Assembly: GCA_030715195.1 (NCBI GenBank)
Contig: JAUYVI010000016.1
Span: 1 to 35,539, forward strand
Direction: 5' to 3'
DNA from: Dongia sedimenti
GTDB lineage: Bacteria; Pseudomonadota; Alphaproteobacteria; Dongiales; Dongiaceae
DNA: 35,539 nt
Both the position numbers and the translations under genes were made by a program. Shown here one piece after another: positions 22,833 through 30,114 of the stretch. How positions within the stretch are numbered: the first letter of the stretch is position 1; each line of letters opens with the position of its first letter. The notes beneath the pieces were generated by a model that saw only the letters and a program-made list of their open reading frames with translations, was not told the origin of the DNA and made no database searches.

Positions 22833-25241
22833 ATGCAGTGTTTTGCACAGCTGAGGGCTTGCGCGATCCTGGCACTGTTCGCCTGCCTTGCAGGATTGGG
22901 CCAGCCGGCGTCGGGAGACGTCATCGACGATCGAATTCGTGTCGGTTTCGAGAATCTGTGGCCGACCCGGGTGGTTATCGTGGACACCAGAGACCGCTCG
23001 CTGCCCGGAACGCCGATCGGGGTCGGTCGGCACGTGAGAAATCGGTCGCTGTATCTGGATCCGGATGTCCTTTACGAGCTCTACCCCGAGCGCAACCCCT
23101 ATCTCAATCTTGGACGTGACGTAACGCTTCCTCCGGAAATCGGCGAGCCGATCAGAGCGTTCAAGACGATCGCGAAGAGCGCCAGCACGGCTGGACCTGA
23201 AATCGATCAAGATATCGCCATCCCTGAGTTCGACATTATAGGCGTCAACACGTCCACGAAGCGGATGCATTTCGCGATTCGGAGAGACAGAAATCCATTC
23301 TGGACGCTCGTTGGCGGCCTCGCGCCGCTCCAGCACCAAGTGTTCAAAAGCGATGTCGAGCATATAGGAACGGTCCTCTACGGAGTGGAGGAGGGAGCGC
23401 AGCTTCGGGAAGGTTCTACCCCGCTGACCTGCGACACATATGTCGTCAAGCCTGGAAGGAACATCTTCACCTATTTCGATGCCTGCCAAATAGTTTCCGG
23501 CGCGGTCACGCAGGGCGGCATCGAGGTCGATATCGTCAACCGATGGCCTAACCCGGTCGTACTGGCCGAGGTCGGAGCGCCGGTTAAGGGTATCGCGCTT
23601 GTGCGAGACAGGGATCACGCGCTTCAGCTGAAGCCGAACACGGATTACGCGGTCTACGAGGGCTATAACCCAGCCTACGCGCTATTCCTCGCGAGCCGAA
23701 TGCCCGCGAGCCCGATCAAACTGACGGACAATCCGCCCTTGATGGCCTTCAAGACAGGCGGCGGAAAGATGCGCGTTCCCGATATAGAGAGCCGGATGCT
23801 GGTCGTGACCAACAGCGCCGAGGAAACGGTCGTGGTCTCACAGGTCCTGCCCGGCGCCGTGCCGGTGACGTTGCGCAGCGTCGAGCCGGGCCATACCGAG
23901 TATCTCTTCGCGTCCGCCAATGTTGGCTATTCCCTCAAGCCGACGCTGGTAAACGATGAGTCGTGCGAACAGCAGCTGTCGCTCCAGGAGGGATGGAATT
24001 ATCTGGATTATCCTGCGCCGGAACTGCCTTGCACCATGCGGGGCGCCGTAAAGCTGGCCGTAGACGGCGACCTCAGGTACGACCAGCAGTCGTACCTGAT
24101 GGCACATAACGCCGCGGAGAACCACGCGGATGGATGGCGCTACGCACAGCAGACATACAGCATCGGCGAGTTGCTCCGAGAGCACGGCGTCCGCGCATTG
24201 GAACTCGATCTCAAATACTATTCCCGGGCTGCGTTCGCAGTGGACCTAAACGCCAATCCCCAGGTCATCGTCCCGGCTATTCCCGAGGACTTCTACGTCT
24301 GCCATGAAAATTGCGACGCATCGCTGGCGCTGCTCCCGACCCGCCGGCTTCGGCCGCTGGCTTCCGTTCTAACGGAGATCCGGCAGTTTCTCGACGACAA
24401 TGCATCCGAAATCGTGACGGTATTCATCGAGCTTACGACCGAGCGGGGCGAAGACATCGAGCGGCGCGGCGATCAGCTGATGAGCCTGCTGAACAATGCC
24501 GGTCTGTTTCCCTATATTTATTGGCCGGACAGCCCCTATGCCGATTTCAACGACTGTATCCGGACGGCGCAGGCCACCTACGGTGCGGCCGCGATTCCGA
24601 CCGCGAATGTCTCAATCGGACCGAGCCACGACTGGCCGCTGGTCTCCAGCATGGTCTCGACAAACCGCCGGCTGGTCCTGTTCATCAACACCGGCGGAAT
24701 GTCGTCGGCCGCGTGTCTGCCCTACACCTGGCGGTACCTCTGGGAGAACAAATACAGCAACTCCGGATCGCTGATCTTGCGTCCTGCCGAGAATGGATAT
24801 CTCTACGGCTTTGAGCCCGACGAGCAATTCGTGCTGCTGCGCTCGGATATTCTGCGCGATCCAACTTTCCTCTTTCAGCGCAGTGAAAGCTTTCGCAGCG
24901 GGATCAACCAACGCACGCTCACGCGGTTCAACCATTTCGAATTCATGACCATCGGCGACCAAACAGCCGACAACAGCGAAAAGTCGATCCTCGCGCGCAT
25001 CCTCGCATGGAAGCTCACCAATGTAGTGCCATCCGACGGACGGGGATACGGTCGCGGCCTTCCGAATTTTATCGCCGTGGACTTTGTCGAGGCGGGACAG
25101 GGTAGCGAGGTGGTCGCGGCGCTCAATGCATGTTGGCCGAAGGGCGAGCGATTCTGGGTCGCCTGTATCCGCTCTCGGATGCAGCAATTGCAGCGCGACG
25201 AAACAAGAATGCAGGCTCCAGGGGGCATCTCAGGCAATTGA
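22833..25241 (+). CDS. Secreted PI-PLC-like phosphodiesterase with duplicated N-terminal modules
   Basis: An 802-residue protein with a signal peptide (residues 1-28) and AAGGG seven bases before the ATG. The C-terminal part (about 415-790) resembles the PLC-like phosphodiesterase TIM barrel. His425 in SYLMAHNAAENH and His491 in YVCHENC fit the general acid/base pair, with ALELDLKYY between them and RLVLFINTGG...PYTWRYLWENKYS later. The N-terminal ~400 residues look like two modules repeated in the order A-B-A-B. Modules A (about 33-113 and 229-309) share N.WP..VV, NPY/NPAY and AFKT. Modules B (about 129-217 and 314-394) share an initial P(E/D) strand, one cysteine and a G-x-N-x-x-x-Y motif. 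The substrate is probably a phosphoinositide-like or other cyclisable phosphodiester outside the cell. The N-terminal modules are not recognised and may bind a surface or lipid. Confidence 0.8.
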   Translation: MQCFAQLRACAILALFACLAGLGQPASGDVIDDRIRVGFENLWPTRVVIVDTRDRSLPGTPIGVGRHVRNRSLYLDPDVLYELYPERNPYLNLGRDVTLPPEIGEPIRAFKTIAKSASTAGPEIDQDIAIPEFDIIGVNTSTKRMHFAIRRDRNPFWTLVGGLAPLQHQVFKSDVEHIGTVLYGVEEGAQLREGSTPLTCDTYVVKPGRNIFTYFDACQIVSGAVTQGGIEVDIVNRWPNPVVLAEVGAPVKGIALVRDRDHALQLKPNTDYAVYEGYNPAYALFLASRMPASPIKLTDNPPLMAFKTGGGKMRVPDIESRMLVVTNSAEETVVVSQVLPGAVPVTLRSVEPGHTEYLFASANVGYSLKPTLVNDESCEQQLSLQEGWNYLDYPAPELPCTMRGAVKLAVDGDLRYDQQSYLMAHNAAENHADGWRYAQQTYSIGELLREHGVRALELDLKYYSRAAFAVDLNANPQVIVPAIPEDFYVCHENCDASLALLPTRRLRPLASVLTEIRQFLDDNASEIVTVFIELTTERGEDIERRGDQLMSLLNNAGLFPYIYWPDSPYADFNDCIRTAQATYGAAAIPTANVSIGPSHDWPLVSSMVSTNRRLVLFINTGGMSSAACLPYTWRYLWENKYSNSGSLILRPAENGYLYGFEPDEQFVLLRSDILRDPTFLFQRSESFRSGINQRTLTRFNHFEFMTIGDQTADNSEKSILARILAWKLTNVVPSDGRGYGRGLPNFIAVDFVEAGQGSEVVAALNACWPKGERFWVACIRSRMQQLQRDETRMQAPGGISGN

Positions 25242-25270
25242 CGCAAAGGCGGCGTCAAGCGAGAGAGTAG

Positions 25271-25724
25271 ATGGAGGACATCCAGCGAGCATTGCTGATC
25301 GGGATATTCGTTTCGGTAATGCTGGGATGCCTTGCCTCCGTTGTGCTCCGCTCGATGGCGTCCTATTCCGAAAAGGTCGGGCTGTGGCGCGAGAAGTGGA
25401 GCGTCGCGGGAATTGGCAGGAGAATGAGATACGCGACATTGGCCTTGGGCGATCGGCTTCATCCTCATGTTTCACGTCTGCTCCAATGCGATCCTCTCAT
25501 TGGTCCCGGATCATTATGGCTTCCAAAACGACGGCGAGGGGCTGGCGTTTCCCGAGTATGTCTTCGGGCTTGCGGCTATTTGCCTCGGCTACACGGTCGC
25601 GCGGTGCCTCGAGAGCAACGACGATTTGCGGTACAAATACGCCCGGTTGTCGGCTTATAGCCGAACCGAGGGAAAGATCCGGGATGCTACAACCGCGGAC
25701 GAATTGGATCGGCTGATTCCGTAA
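25271..25724 (+). pseudogene. Small inner-membrane protein with two apparent one-base deletions
   Basis: The ATG at 25271 opens a frame with a membrane helix (ALLIGIFVSVMLGCLASVVL) and a cytoplasmic stretch ending EKWSVAG. Sense then moves to a second frame (GNWQENEIRDIGL) and again to a third (AIGFILMFHVCSNAILSLV ... ATTADELDRLIP, stop at 25722-25724). Both moves occur at a GGG run (25408-25410 and 25447-25449), and one extra G in each would join the three frames into one 151-residue protein with about three membrane segments. Either the gene is broken twice, or the assembly has undercalled two homopolymers. It lies 29 bp after the PI-PLC-like gene on the same strand, so it is probably co-transcribed. 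Family not recognised. Confidence 0.7.
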
Positions 25725-25825
25725 GCCAACCGTCGGGAAGAGGCCAAGTCGTCCCTTATGCGGATTGCCGGTGAACATCGTCGCCTGGCCACCCTCGCGA
25801 ATGACCTCAGAGAAGACCAGAGATC

Positions 25826-25990
25826 CTAGAAGGAATCGCCTACCTTGGGTCGGACCTTGGATCGACCGCGCGCTTCCATGACGGCGTTGATCCGCGCGCG
25901 GGTCTCAGGGCTCCTGAGAGTTTCAATACGGCGGTCGAACTCAGCCTCGAGTTTCCTCTTGGCGCTGCGATGGCGCTCTTCTCGTTTCTC
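25826..25990 (-). pseudogene. C-terminal gene fragment, family member 2 (unknown family)
   Basis: On the minus strand it encodes RHRSAKRKLEAEFDRRIETL, then SPETRARINAVMEARGRSKV and RPKVGDSF before a TAG at 25826-25828. It is 67% identical (30/45 residues) to the fragment at 4658-4798. In frame, a stop lies at 26006-26008 and no ATG, GTG or TTG follows before the conserved part, so no intact start exists. Substitutions between the two copies fall often at third codon positions, showing that the ancestor was a real coding gene. Confidence 0.5.
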
Positions 25991-26192
25991 ATCGTTACCA
26001 TGGCCCTAGCTCATCACAGACATCTCCGCAGGGCTCGCATCGTCAGGATAGCCGATCCAAGGTAAATAGGCAGTAGCCGTGGCGCGCTAAGCTTAAGGAC
26101 AGACTAGATGTAGGCTATATCCTTCTTTTGTCGTCCCTGATGCTGGCTAGAGCCATCATGCAAACGAACATCAGCGTTGCTTATGTTACCCC

Positions 26193-26214
26193 GCTTCTGG
26201 CGCAGCGCAGACGT
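26193..26214 (+). repeat. Dispersed short repeat, copy E
   Basis: Core CTTCTGGCGCAGCGCAGACG, the most diverged of the five copies. It lies 42 bp upstream of the antitoxin-domain gene. Confidence 0.5.
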
Positions 26215-26256
26215 AACGGATAAGCTAGATGAACTCGACGGTAGCGGGAGTGCCTC

Positions 26257-26475
26257 GTGGGATCAGAGAACCAGACGTCGCTCAAGGAACGTCGGGCCTC
26301 GATCCAAGCTCGCGCCGCAGCGCTTCAAGGTAGCGAAGCCGCGGGTAAGAAGTGGCTGACCGCCCCCGCGATAGGCCTCAACGGTGAAGTGCCTGCAGAT
26401 CTACTTCGTTCGCAGCAGGGCGCCGAACGGGTTGAAGAGCTTCTCATGCGACTTGAGTACGGTGTCTACTCTTAG
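26257..26475 (+). CDS. Short MbcA/ParS/Xre-type antitoxin domain protein (DUF2384-like), orphan
   Basis: A 72-residue ORF starting with GTG, with GGGAG about seven bases upstream. The C-terminal ~40 residues, KKWLTAPAIGLNGEVPADLL followed by GAERVEELLMRLEYGVYS, match the toxin-binding C-terminal domain of Xre/MbcA/ParS antitoxins, whose consensus ends in a V..LL.R.E.G.. stretch. Full antitoxins are about 120-160 residues with an N-terminal Xre-like HTH. Here only a short charged segment (KERRASIQARAAALQGSEAA) precedes the domain. No RES-domain toxin follows. It is either a minimal antitoxin or the remnant of a toxin-antitoxin locus. Confidence 0.65.
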   Translation: MGSENQTSLKERRASIQARAAALQGSEAAGKKWLTAPAIGLNGEVPADLLRSQQGAERVEELLMRLEYGVYS

Positions 26476-26578
26476 CTTCTACGCCGTCACAGTGACTGGC
26501 GGTGTGTCGGCTGAGCTTGCTAACGTGACTTCATGCTTGAGCCGCAAGTGAGCCGCTAACGGAAGGCAGTTCGCGATC

Positions 26579-26959
26579 CTAAGACCTCTTGCGTCGATTT
26601 TGCACCGTTAGCAGTGCGCGAGACTGTTCCGTCAGAATTTCGACGTTCTGATCATCGAGTTTGTCTAAAATCGCCGCAATCGCGCGTAAACTTTTTCTCG
26701 GTGGTCGCGTGCCCACCGTACCAGCTCGAACAAGGTCAAGGAGATCGACGCGAAGTGCGGCGGCGAGCTGTGCAAGCGTGACCAGTGAAGGGACGACGTC
26801 ACCCTTTTCAAGATTGGCCAGAGCCTGCTTCGCAACACCGGCAGAATCCGCGAGAGCGGTCAGCGAAAGCTCTCGTGCTTCTCTCAGATCACGAACGAAG
26901 GAGCCTAGCGCGGCAGCGTTGTATGCGGTGGTTCTTGCCAATGCTCGATCCCGGGGCAA
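26579..26959 (-). CDS. XRE-family HTH transcriptional regulator
   Basis: A 126-residue protein. A classical lambda-repressor-like HTH covers about residues 20-78: GSFVRDLREARELSLTALAD, SAGVAKQALANLEKGDVVPS and LVTLAQLAAALRVDLLDLV. The rest is a helical, charged tail. The start is a TTG at 26959 with AAGGA seven bases upstream; there is no ATG in the region before the HTH. Its promoter side contains an array of ~19-20 bp direct repeats, which could be its operator. No partner gene is seen. Confidence 0.8.
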   Translation of the reverse strand: MPRDRALARTTAYNAAALGSFVRDLREARELSLTALADSAGVAKQALANLEKGDVVPSLVTLAQLAAALRVDLLDLVRAGTVGTRPPRKSLRAIAAILDKLDDQNVEILTEQSRALLTVQNRRKRS

Positions 26960-26983
26960 GCGACGATCCTTGTCTGGGGTAGG

Positions 26984-27075
26984 GACTTATTCTCAGTCGC
27001 GTCTAGTCCGGTAGCAGTAGTTCTGAGATTTTCGAGCACTAATTTGAGATTCGACCACTTATTCTGAGACCCGAC
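26984..27075. repeat. Array of four imperfect ~19-20 bp direct repeats
   Basis: Units are at about 26984-26999 (GACTTATTCTCAGTCG), 27017-27036 (GTAGTTCTGAGATTTTCGAG), 27037-27055 (CACTAATTTGAGATTCGAC) and 27056-27075 (CACTTATTCTGAGACCCGAC). The last three are contiguous. They fill the gap between the XRE gene start and the carboxypeptidase stop. Such spaced direct repeats can be multi-site operators or transposon ends of the TniA/Tn7-like type; the sequence style reminds me of the latter but I cannot verify it. Confidence 0.55.
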
Positions 27076-27095
27076 AATCCCAGCGGAGACGAGGC

Positions 27096-28508
27096 TCAGT
27101 TCGCCTTGGCGAGGCCGTCGTCGGTGGTGAACACCATGCAATCGGTGCGCTGTGCCTTCAGCTGCGCGCAGGCCTTCTCGGCGTCGGCCTTGGTCAGGCC
27201 GGTCACCCGGGCGCGGTAGAGCTTGTTGCTCTCGTCGATCGCGATCCTGGAATCGGCGAAGATCTCCGGCAGCGAGCGGGTCGCCCGCACCGCGGCCTTT
27301 TGCGCCGGGGCGTACTGCGCATACGCACCGACCTGCACGCCGTAGCCGGTATTGCCCGAGCGCCAGACGTTCTCGATCGCCTGGGAATCCGGCGGCGTCG
27401 CATCGGCGAACTGGAGCTGCAACCCGCTGCCGGGCTTCAGCACCGGCAGCAGCGGATCGCCGCTGATGCTGGCCGGCATGATTGCGTCGTCTTCTTCATT
27501 TCCGGCGACCACCGGCTGCCCGGCATCGACCGGCGCCATGGCGGCGGCGGCGATCATGGCGGCCGGCACCGAGACCGGCGCCGCGGCGGCGACCACGGCC
27601 GGCGCCTTGGACGGTCCGGCCGAGTTCGGCGCCGACAGCGCCAGCATCGTGCCGCTGCCTGACGCCGGCGTCTTGAAGCCCTTGGTCATCATCGCGACCA
27701 TCTGCTTGTCGCGGAGATAGGGGGTTGAGCCGCCCAGGACCACGCCGACCAGGCGTCGCCCGTTCTGCTCGGCCGAGGAAACCAGGTTGAAGCCCGACGC
27801 CCGGATGTAGCCGGTCTTGATGCCGTCGGCGCCGTTCAGCTTGTTCAGCACGCGATTGTGACCGGCATACTGGACGCCGCGATAGCTGAACCGCTCGGCC
27901 GCGAAGTAGTGATAGTACTCCGGGAAGTCGCGCAGCAGCGCCACGGCGAGGATCGCCTGGTCGCGCGCGGTGGTGCGCTGGCCCGGATTGGGCAGGCCAT
28001 TGGCATTCAGGTAGGTGGTGTTCTTCATGCCGAGCGCACGCGCCGTCTGGGTCATCTTCTTGGCGAAAGCCCATTCGCTGCCGGCCAGACGCTCGCCGAT
28101 CGCGGTGGCGGCGTCATTCGCCGATCGCACGACCACGGCGAGGATCGCGGTCTCGACCTTGATGCTCGCCCCTTGCGAAACCGCGAGGTTGGTCGCGTCC
28201 TGGGAGGCGGCATGATCGGAGAAGACGATCGAATCGGTGAGCTTGATCTGCCCGTGCTTCAACGCATCGAACAGCAGATAGAGCGTCATCATCTTGGTGA
28301 GCGACGCCGGATAGGTCGAGACGTCGGCATTGCTGGAGGAGATGACCGCGCCGGTCACCGCGTCGACCATGATCGACGACGCCACAGGTTTGGCGAAAGC
28401 TTGGCCGGAAAAAGACATGAGGGCGAGGAGCAGCCCGGCGACCAGCCAGGCAAGGCCGTGGAACGGCAAGGTTTTTCCGTTTGTTACACGGCGCGGCTCA
28501 TCCGCCAT
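27096..28508 (-). CDS. D-alanyl-D-alanine carboxypeptidase with SPOR domain
   Basis: A 470-residue low-molecular-weight penicillin-binding protein (peptidase S11). The signal sequence/anchor is around residues 17-39. Active-site motifs are SLTK (Ser69, Lys72), SAN (129-131) and KTG (231-233). A long Ala/Pro-rich linker (about 290-380) leads to a C-terminal SPOR domain (about 390-465, containing YGVQVGAYAQYAPAQKA) that binds denuded glycan at the septum. It trims the terminal D-Ala of peptidoglycan stem peptides in the periplasm. The DacA/DacC-SPOR architecture is common in alphaproteobacteria. It is transcribed away from the lipoprotein gene, with a 139-bp divergent promoter region between. 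Confidence 0.95.
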   Translation of the reverse strand: MADEPRRVTNGKTLPFHGLAWLVAGLLLALMSFSGQAFAKPVASSIMVDAVTGAVISSSNADVSTYPASLTKMMTLYLLFDALKHGQIKLTDSIVFSDHAASQDATNLAVSQGASIKVETAILAVVVRSANDAATAIGERLAGSEWAFAKKMTQTARALGMKNTTYLNANGLPNPGQRTTARDQAILAVALLRDFPEYYHYFAAERFSYRGVQYAGHNRVLNKLNGADGIKTGYIRASGFNLVSSAEQNGRRLVGVVLGGSTPYLRDKQMVAMMTKGFKTPASGSGTMLALSAPNSAGPSKAPAVVAAAAPVSVPAAMIAAAAMAPVDAGQPVVAGNEEDDAIMPASISGDPLLPVLKPGSGLQLQFADATPPDSQAIENVWRSGNTGYGVQVGAYAQYAPAQKAAVRATRSLPEIFADSRIAIDESNKLYRARVTGLTKADAEKACAQLKAQRTDCMVFTTDDGLAKAN

Positions 28509-28647
28509 GGCAGTAACCCCGACTATATTCTGGAATTCCCTCGTTGAAGACCAATTCTAGGGAAAACCATTAACCTTGTCTATAGCCCGAACGGGGTTTA
28601 GGAGTCGTAAACTGCCGAAAGATCCAGTTTTATCATCGAGGTAGAGG

Positions 28648-29400
28648 ATGGCCGCAGAAAGCGGAGCGAGCGTGGGGCGGAAGGCGGCGGTCATCGCCCT
28701 GTCACTTTTGGGCCTCCTGGCCGGCTGCGCCTATCATGGCGATTCGGTGACCGACATCGACAATCCGGCGGTCCAGAAATTCGCCTGGTTCAGCTTTCTG
28801 GACGGAAACGACATCCGCCAGGCCTGCGCCGCCCTGGGTCCCAAGGCGCCCGCCCGCTACCGCCTGATCTACAACGGGCAGTATGAGAAGCAGCTCCGGG
28901 TCTACGAGATCGAGGCCACGCCCTCCGGCGGCGCCAACCTGCATGTGCGCACCAAAGGCGGCACCAATCTGGCCGATTGGTGGATCCGGGACACCGCCGA
29001 CCTGCTGGCGCCCTGGCGCTGGCGCGAGTCGACGGCGGCCTTGAGCCCCGAGGAAATGGCGCAGTTCCCCAAGGCCTTGGCCGATTCGGGGTTCGGCTCC
29101 GGCGCGCCGCAGGGCCTGCGCCTGCCGTCCCAGGACTTCTACTGGGTGGCGTCGGGCTGCGAGGCCGGTCAGTTTCATTTCTATGCCTGGCGGGCCAAGC
29201 AGGGTCGGCTGGACGACGCGAAGTTTCAGGACTTCCTGCTGCGCCATGACGGTACGGGGCTGGCGCTTCGCCAGCCCTACGTCCTGGGGCCCGAGGAGAG
29301 TTCCTACCGCCCGGCCGGCGGCAATGGACGCAATCCGAGCTCCAATTTCACGCTTCAGGTCCGAGGTGAAGGGATCGGTGGCCTCATCAACGCATTTTGA
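28648..29400 (+). CDS. Hypothetical lipoprotein
   Basis: A 250-residue protein with a lipoprotein signal: hydrophobic segment AAVIALSLLGLL and lipobox LLAGC with Cys27. The body is mostly beta-like with a YNGQYEKQLRVYEIEA segment and a WRAKQGRLDDAKFQDFLLRHD segment. I do not recognise a named family. It is probably an envelope protein. It faces away from the carboxypeptidase and lies ~290 bp upstream of clpS. Confidence 0.8.
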   Translation: MAAESGASVGRKAAVIALSLLGLLAGCAYHGDSVTDIDNPAVQKFAWFSFLDGNDIRQACAALGPKAPARYRLIYNGQYEKQLRVYEIEATPSGGANLHVRTKGGTNLADWWIRDTADLLAPWRWRESTAALSPEEMAQFPKALADSGFGSGAPQGLRLPSQDFYWVASGCEAGQFHFYAWRAKQGRLDDAKFQDFLLRHDGTGLALRQPYVLGPEESSYRPAGGNGRNPSSNFTLQVRGEGIGGLINAF

Positions 29401-29487
29401 TCGAGGCGGTCCCGATACGGACGGCCTTGCTTTTGGTCACGCGGAACCAAAGCCCGATCCGGGTTATGGTCTTGGAGTGGCTGCGAG

Positions 29488-29514
29488 CCAATGGGCGCGA
29501 CCCAATGGGCGCGA
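29488..29514 (+). repeat. Tandem duplication of a 13-14 bp unit
   Basis: CCAATGGGCGCGA occurs at 29488-29500 and again at 29502-29514. It lies in the 289-bp gap between the lipoprotein and clpS genes, which otherwise contains no gene; the clpS promoter should be in the AT-richer part at about 29560-29620. Confidence 0.6.
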
Positions 29515-29689
29515 AAAGGGGGATGCGGCTTCGGCATGGAGGGGGTGTGGCGGCGGGATTTGAATGTGGATCATCAACTCCCATTTAACCCAATGTGTGC
29601 TTCCCATAGTATGATGGTAGCGACCCGGCCGTTTCCGCCCGCCTCTGCGAGGCACAGGAACCGGTCGCACTGACGATGCGGGATTAGGG

Positions 29690-30055
29690 ATGGATCGGCG
29701 GATTTTGGCCAGCGGCGACGACCACGACGGTGAGAACGGCAAGGGCTCCGGCAACGGCAAGCCCAACACCGGCACCATCGTCAAGGCGCGGCCGAAGACC
29801 AAGAAGCCGTCGATGTATCGGGTCCTGCTGCTGAACGATGATTACACGCCGATGGAATTCGTCGTGCATGTACTGGAGCGTTTTTTCGGCAAGAGCCGCG
29901 AAGCGGCCACCGAGATCATGCTGCACGTACATCACAGGGGCGTCGGGGTCTGCGGCGTATATACGTACGAAGTTGCGGAAACCAAAGTGGCACAGACGAT
30001 CGAGTTCGCGCGTCGCCATCAACATCCGCTCCAATGTACGATGGAGAAGGAATAG
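29690..30055 (+). CDS. clpS: ATP-dependent Clp protease adaptor protein ClpS
   Basis: A 121-residue ClpS. The core fold starts at [20 protein letters not shown] (residues 42-61), with the N-degron pocket residues Asn49, Asp50/51 and the His cluster in MLHVHHRG (77-84). The N-terminal ~40 residues are a flexible extension that, in ClpS proteins, enters the ClpA pore. ClpS binds N-end-rule substrates and delivers them to ClpAP. It lies 59 bp upstream of clpA, the usual arrangement. Confidence 0.96.
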   Translation: MDRRILASGDDHDGENGKGSGNGKPNTGTIVKARPKTKKPSMYRVLLLNDDYTPMEFVVHVLERFFGKSREAATEIMLHVHHRGVGVCGVYTYEVAETKVAQTIEFARRHQHPLQCTMEKE

Positions 30056-30114
30056 GCCGGCTCCGGATCGTGACACCGATCCCACTCCGGTGAGTTGGAA
30101 AGGAACGACGCCCA

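Larger units (their letters stand above)
25725..26256. other. Accessory stretch with remnants
   Basis: About 530 bp with no intact gene. It contains the second copy of the gene fragment (25826-25990) and dispersed repeat copy E (26193-26214). Nothing else is recognised. Confidence 0.55.

Noticed and set aside
22399-22875. In-frame upstream extension of the XRE-type gene to 294 codons
   Set aside because: The extension includes a dispersed repeat, overlaps the start of the PI-PLC-like gene, and shows no domain; the family-like sequence is confined to the last ~90 residues.
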